A DNA stretch of 64,000 bases, taken from the NCBI RefSeq assembly GCF_004134945.1, contig NZ_SBAP01000001.1, positions 1 to 64,000 on the forward strand, in the 5' to 3' direction. Positions within the stretch are counted from its first letter, which is position 1; each line of letters begins with the position of its first letter. The stretch comes from Fusobacterium_C necrophorum_A (GTDB lineage: Bacteria > Fusobacteriota > Fusobacteriia > Fusobacteriales > Fusobacteriaceae). Below, in pieces: positions 60,202-64,000 of this stretch. The position numbers and the translations under genes are program-made. The notes under the pieces were generated by a model that was given only the letters and a program-made list of their open reading frames with translations, was not told the DNA's origin and searched no databases.

Positions 60202-62412
60202 TTAATCAAACTTCACATTAAATTCCAAATAGTAGTTTCTTTCCGGTGCAGGCAAAGCTTCCACTTTTGTCTCTCTCAGATTATACTTTTTAGAGAAAAG
60301 GTTTTTCGCTCCCACCTTGACATTGGAATATTTATCAATTCTGTATAATGCTCCCACATCAAGAACTCCATGTCCTTTGATAGTATGTCTGTAAATTTTG
60401 TCCTTTTCATCTAATTCTCTGGCTTCTCGTTTGCTTAAATATGTATAGTTTGCAAGTAAGGTCAAATCATCCGTCATACGATACTTTATCCCTAAAGTAG
60501 CTTTCAATCGAGGTACCATAGGAACTCTATCCCCTCTGAATATGTTGGAATTCGCATCCGTTTTTAACACTTTACTATCCACAAAAGTTAACGATTCTGT
60601 CAGTCCAAACTTTCCAAATTTTTGCTCCGCTTCCAATTCAATTCCGAATCTTCTTGTTTTTCCAATGTTTCGATATCTCCATCGATTGACTGCCGGATTG
60701 GTAATTCCGGAACTAATCAATGTAATTTCATCTTTGGTATCCGTTACAAAGAAAGAAGCACTGAATAAGGAATTATAAAAGTAATCTCGGAATCCGATTT
60801 CCACAGTATCCGTAATTTCCGGTTGTAAATGATTCGCTACATACTTCGATGCCGCATTTACAATAGGGGGAATGAAAAATCCGTTCGGATTTTTTAATTC
60901 CGTATCATGGATTTTATCCGTAAGTTGTGTAGAAAACGGAGTCACAAATCCTCTTTCATATCGAGTAAAAAATCTTCCTGTATCGCTGTATTTCCATAAT
61001 CCTCCAACTTCACCCGCAAAATTGGTATGTCTTTCATCCGTTCGGATCACATCGGTTTTCGCAACTGCAATTGGCATTGTATTTTTTCCATTCTTTCGGT
61101 ATCCGTTATATTTTGTTTTTTCGATTCGGAATCCTGTGGTAAAATCAAAATTCTTGTTTACATTCCATTTATTGAAAGCATAGAACCCGTGTGATTTTTT
61201 GGTCAAATCAATTTTTACATTATTGATGATGGGAAGTCTCTCTTCAGGAGTTAACACGGAGTCTGTATATTTTGTATTGTAGGTCTTCAAGGTTTCCGAT
61301 CGGACATGGGAATCTCTTCTGTTGTTGGAATCGTAGTAATCATACCCGAAAATAATCTCCCCTTTTCCATAATCGTATTTTCCTTTTAATTTGATTCCAT
61401 GTTTTTTCTCTTTAAATTTGGCTTTCATAGTGGATTTTACATCATGGAAAATCATATATTCTTTTATATCGGTATAGTTACGATCCGAAGCCACAATTTC
61501 AACATTTCGAATATCTTCCGTATAGATATCCCTGTCCTGTTGTTGTTGATATGCCGTGCCTCCTAAGGTCAATTTCTCTGTGGGTCTATATTCATAATCC
61601 ATGGTATAGCTTTGGTCCTTCGTATCCAGATTCAAAGCCAATCCGGGAGCTCTTCTATCTCCTTCCAACTCCGTCTTCCGTAACTGATTGCTTCCATGAT
61701 CCATAATATCACTCTGTCTTGTTTGAAACCGTACTCTATTTTTGCCGTTAAACTTATAGTCGAAACCTACAAGATAAATTTTATTTTCTTTTTCTTCGTG
61801 CTTTCGGTATGATTCACTGTTCAAGTAATTGAATCCATAGTTCACATACAGTTTTTTATTCACATTATATCCTCCGGCAAATCCGAAATTTCTATTATCG
61901 AAGGAACCGTAATTCAAGTCCATGAAAAAGTTATTTTTCGTCACATTGGAATTGGTAGAAATGCTGACTACTCCTCCCACGGATCCGCTTCCGTAAAGGG
62001 TTGCCCCTCCTCCCGGAATAATTTCTATTTTTTTCACACTTTCTATCGGAATGGAATTGATCGGTAAACTTGCCATTGTTTCTTCCGTAGGATTGATACT
62101 GATTCCATCCACCAGAACCTTGACTCTTGCCAAAGATTTTTCTCCACTTCCTCTCATATCCACTCTAGGACCGAAGGCGGTATTCTGAATGATCACTCCC
62201 GGTGCATCCCGCAACACATCTTCCACATTTTTATAGTTTCTCTCTCGAATCGTTTCCTGCGTAATAGTATACGTATTCTTATACTCTTTCGGTATTAGGG
62301 TGTAATCCGTTTTCTTTGCAGAACTTCGAATGGAACTGCTCCCCAGTTCAACAGTTTGCTCTGCATAAGCCAATGTAGCCAGTATGCTAAACAAAAGCAA
62401 TGTTTTCTTCAT
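60202..62412 (-). CDS. TonB-dependent outer membrane receptor
   Basis: A 736-residue receptor. After the signal peptide (LATLAYA) comes a TonB-box-like EQTVELGSSSI. The plug domain (about 40-155) has VEDVLRDAPGVIIQNTAFGP, VDMRGSGEKSLARVKVLVDGI and IEIIPGGGATLYGSGSVGGVVSI. The barrel ends in PAPERNYYLEFNVKFD. It is a paralogue of the receptor at 44665-46761. First gene of an operon with the giant autotransporter. The C-terminus ends FD rather than with the usual aromatic residue last. Ligand unknown. Confidence 0.93.
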   Translation of the reverse strand: MKKTLLLFSILATLAYAEQTVELGSSSIRSSAKKTDYTLIPKEYKNTYTITQETIRERNYKNVEDVLRDAPGVIIQNTAFGPRVDMRGSGEKSLARVKVLVDGISINPTEETMASLPINSIPIESVKKIEIIPGGGATLYGSGSVGGVVSISTNSNVTKNNFFMDLNYGSFDNRNFGFAGGYNVNKKLYVNYGFNYLNSESYRKHEEKENKIYLVGFDYKFNGKNRVRFQTRQSDIMDHGSNQLRKTELEGDRRAPGLALNLDTKDQSYTMDYEYRPTEKLTLGGTAYQQQQDRDIYTEDIRNVEIVASDRNYTDIKEYMIFHDVKSTMKAKFKEKKHGIKLKGKYDYGKGEIIFGYDYYDSNNRRDSHVRSETLKTYNTKYTDSVLTPEERLPIINNVKIDLTKKSHGFYAFNKWNVNKNFDFTTGFRIEKTKYNGYRKNGKNTMPIAVAKTDVIRTDERHTNFAGEVGGLWKYSDTGRFFTRYERGFVTPFSTQLTDKIHDTELKNPNGFFIPPIVNAASKYVANHLQPEITDTVEIGFRDYFYNSLFSASFFVTDTKDEITLISSGITNPAVNRWRYRNIGKTRRFGIELEAEQKFGKFGLTESLTFVDSKVLKTDANSNIFRGDRVPMVPRLKATLGIKYRMTDDLTLLANYTYLSKREARELDEKDKIYRHTIKGHGVLDVGALYRIDKYSNVKVGAKNLFSKKYNLRETKVEALPAPERNYYLEFNVKFD

Positions 62413-62451
62413 TGAAATCTCTCCTTTTTAAATAATTTTATACCCAAATTA

Positions 62452-62480
62452 ACTATATATTTCATTATTTTATTTGTCAA
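62452..62480 (-). promoter_or_regulatory. Promoter of TonB receptor-autotransporter operon
   Basis: On the minus strand TTGACA (62475-62480), 17 bases, TATAGT (62452-62457), about 40 bases before the receptor ATG. No Fur-box-like inverted repeat is evident. Confidence 0.82.
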
Positions 62481-62557
62481 GTATTTTCAGTAAAAAAATA
62501 TCCATTTTTATCTATATTCTTCAAAATCAGTACAAATTATTAAAAAAGCGTGTATTA

Positions 62558-62588
62558 TAAAAAAACTGACCTTCTCGTCAGTTTTTTT
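62558..62588 (-). terminator. Terminator after trkH
   Basis: On the minus strand AAAAACTGAC-gagaag-GTCAGTTTTT, with a T-run, overlapping the end of the trkH-type gene. Confidence 0.92.
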
Positions 62589-62589
62589 C

Positions 62590-64000
62590 TTATTCTTTTT
62601 TGGCAGCAATTTTCACCAATCTTTGAAAAAAAGGAATAAAAATTCCCGGAGAGAAAATCAATAAAATCGGAAAAATTTCCAACCGTCCCAAGAGCATACC
62701 AAAGGAAAGAACTATTTTATTAAAATCGGAAAAATGAGAATAATTCATGCTGGGTCCTACCGTACCAAATCCGGGACCGATATTATTAAAAGTAGCGGCA
62801 ACAGCACTACAAGCGGAAATAAAATCGGAACTTTCCGGAGCGACACAAAGTAATAGCAGAACAAATAGGAAAAGATATAAGATTAAATAGGTTCGTATGC
62901 TCATAATGAGTTCCTGTGATAATGCCCGTCCATCCATTTTTAATCGAAAAACACGATTGGGAGAATAAGTTTTTTTAAATTCATACACAAAGGTTTTAAA
63001 TAAAACGATAACACGGGAGACTTTGATTCCTCCGGCAGTCGAGCCGCCACAGCCTCCTATTACCATAAGGAGTAATAAAAGTGTTTTGGAAAAAACGGAC
63101 CAAGTATCAAATTTTATGGTGGAAAATCCTGTTGTCGTCATAATGGAAGACACGGTGAACAGACTGTCACGAAAAAGCTGTTCTATACTGCTGTAATTGC
63201 CATAGTTGTCAATACAGATTGCCAGTACAGCCAGAGCTACAATAGAGAAATAAAACCTTAATTCTTCATTGTGAACCACCTGTCTGAAATTTCGTAGTAA
63301 GAGGACATAGAACAGATTGAAATTCATTCCGGATAACAACATGCCGATCGCTAGCACATATTCGATATAGGCATTGTGATAATGTCCGATACTGGCATTT
63401 TTCACTCCAAAGCCTCCTGTTCCTACTGTACCGAAAGTATGAAGGATAGAATCGAAAAGAGGCATGCCTCCTAAGCACAAGAAAAAAATAATGACTAAAG
63501 TCAGAAAAAGATAAAGGAGATATAAAATTCTGGAGTTGTATGTCATCTTAGAAACTAATTTTCCCACAGTAGGTCCGGGAACTTCCGCTTTCATAATGTG
63601 TAAGGATTGATTATTGTTTCTGGGTAAAATAGCAAGGGCAAGAACCAGAACTCCCATTCCTCCTACAAAGTGAGTAAAACTTCTCCAATAGAGAAGAGAA
63701 TAGGAAAGAGCTTCCACATCGGATAAAATACTGGCTCCTGTTGTTGTAAATCCGCTGACGACTTCAAAAAAAGCATCCACGAAGGAGGGAATTTCCCGAC
63801 TGATGAAAAAGGGAAGAGCTCCAAAAAAAGAAAGAGCCAACCAGGAAAAAGCGACAATGAAAAGTCCTTCTTTTGCAAAAATTCGGATATTTTCAGGTTG
63901 TTTTTTTGAGAGTAGATAAGAAGTTCCTAATAAAAGAAAAATAGTCAAGAGATGTGCGAAAAAAACAAAGACTTCTCTTGATAGTAGATACTTAAAAGTA
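62590..64000 (-). CDS. trkH: TrkH-family potassium uptake protein (5' end beyond window)
   Basis: At least 469 residues of a K+ transporter membrane subunit. The frame stays open to the window edge (preceding residues read KYLLSREVFVFFAHLL), so the true start lies outside; an internal TTG at 63948 is not the start. Four MPM repeats with selectivity-filter-type glycines are visible: SGFTTTGAS, TFGTVGTGGFGVKN, SSIMTTTGFSTIK and FNNIGPGFGTVGPS. These, with SFTHFVGGMGVLVLALAILP and GGCGGSTAGGIKV, place it in the TrkH/KtrB superfamily. It should work with a cytosolic TrkA/KtrA NAD-binding partner, not in view. Confidence 0.93.
   Translation of the reverse strand, partial: TFKYLLSREVFVFFAHLLTIFLLLGTSYLLSKKQPENIRIFAKEGLFIVAFSWLALSFFGALPFFISREIPSFVDAFFEVVSGFTTTGASILSDVEALSYSLLYWRSFTHFVGGMGVLVLALAILPRNNNQSLHIMKAEVPGPTVGKLVSKMTYNSRILYLLYLFLTLVIIFFLCLGGMPLFDSILHTFGTVGTGGFGVKNASIGHYHNAYIEYVLAIGMLLSGMNFNLFYVLLLRNFRQVVHNEELRFYFSIVALAVLAICIDNYGNYSSIEQLFRDSLFTVSSIMTTTGFSTIKFDTWSVFSKTLLLLLMVIGGCGGSTAGGIKVSRVIVLFKTFVYEFKKTYSPNRVFRLKMDGRALSQELIMSIRTYLILYLFLFVLLLLCVAPESSDFISACSAVAATFNNIGPGFGTVGPSMNYSHFSDFNKIVLSFGMLLGRLEIFPILLIFSPGIFIPFFQRLVKIAAKKE

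Overview
The window looks like a low-GC Gram-negative anaerobe of the genus Fusobacterium, probably the F. necrophorum group. This is inferred from outer-membrane autotransporters and TonB receptors combined with Firmicute-like metabolic genes (CcpN, class III fructose bisphosphatase, pyruvate phosphate dikinase), a TRAP-type sialic acid operon and DUF1703 ATPases. No rRNA or tRNA was found, so the species call is not proven.

Bases 1-2557 are a small accretion zone: a decayed ISL3-type transposase fragment, an intact ISL3-family insertion sequence (333-1937) set into it, and an orphan small gene with a SANT/Myb-like stretch. Bases about 2558-15963 form one integrated element. It ends in the 3' end of guaA and is bounded by the 8-bp repeat TCCCACTC, which is GAGTGGGA on the guaA strand. 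From the guaA side it carries a divergent repressor/excisionase switch with palindromic operators, a tyrosine integrase, a ribbon-helix-helix protein, an archaeo-eukaryotic-type primase and a VapE-like helicase. These are followed by a structured 385-bp non-coding region (candidate origin/oriT), a MobC-like protein with no relaxase, and a defence cargo: an XRE regulator, an ORF6N protein with a PLD-like motif, type III restriction-modification (mod, res) and an OLD-family ATPase/TOPRIM nuclease. The best description is a degenerate integrative mobilizable element carrying defence genes.

From guaA onward the content is chromosomal and almost all on the minus strand. It holds guaA; small stress or unknown genes (GNAT, ClbS/DfsB, HIRAN, J-domain); a vWA lipoprotein-creD pair; pyk-eno; and a sialic acid region (yhcH-type anomerase gene, an EamA transporter, and the operon nanM-lacI type regulator-siaP-siaQM-nanK-nanA-nanE, whose promoter contains a perfect 19-bp palindrome). 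Next come an exported coiled-coil protein with a D,D-carboxypeptidase, and a run tyrS-GNAT-nth-iscS-iscU.

The last third is rich in surface proteins: an S8 serine protease autotransporter (plus strand), a thioesterase, a TonB-dependent receptor, a FadL-type porin followed by a TetR regulator, the gluconeogenic operon ccpN-ppdK-fbp, a DUF1703 ATPase, a TonB receptor directly upstream of a giant autotransporter, and a TrkH potassium transporter cut by the window edge. A 98-bp sequence identical in length to the right end of the ISL3 element recurs at 49052-49149 and 56233-56330. At both places it supplies a rho-independent terminator for a minus-strand gene.
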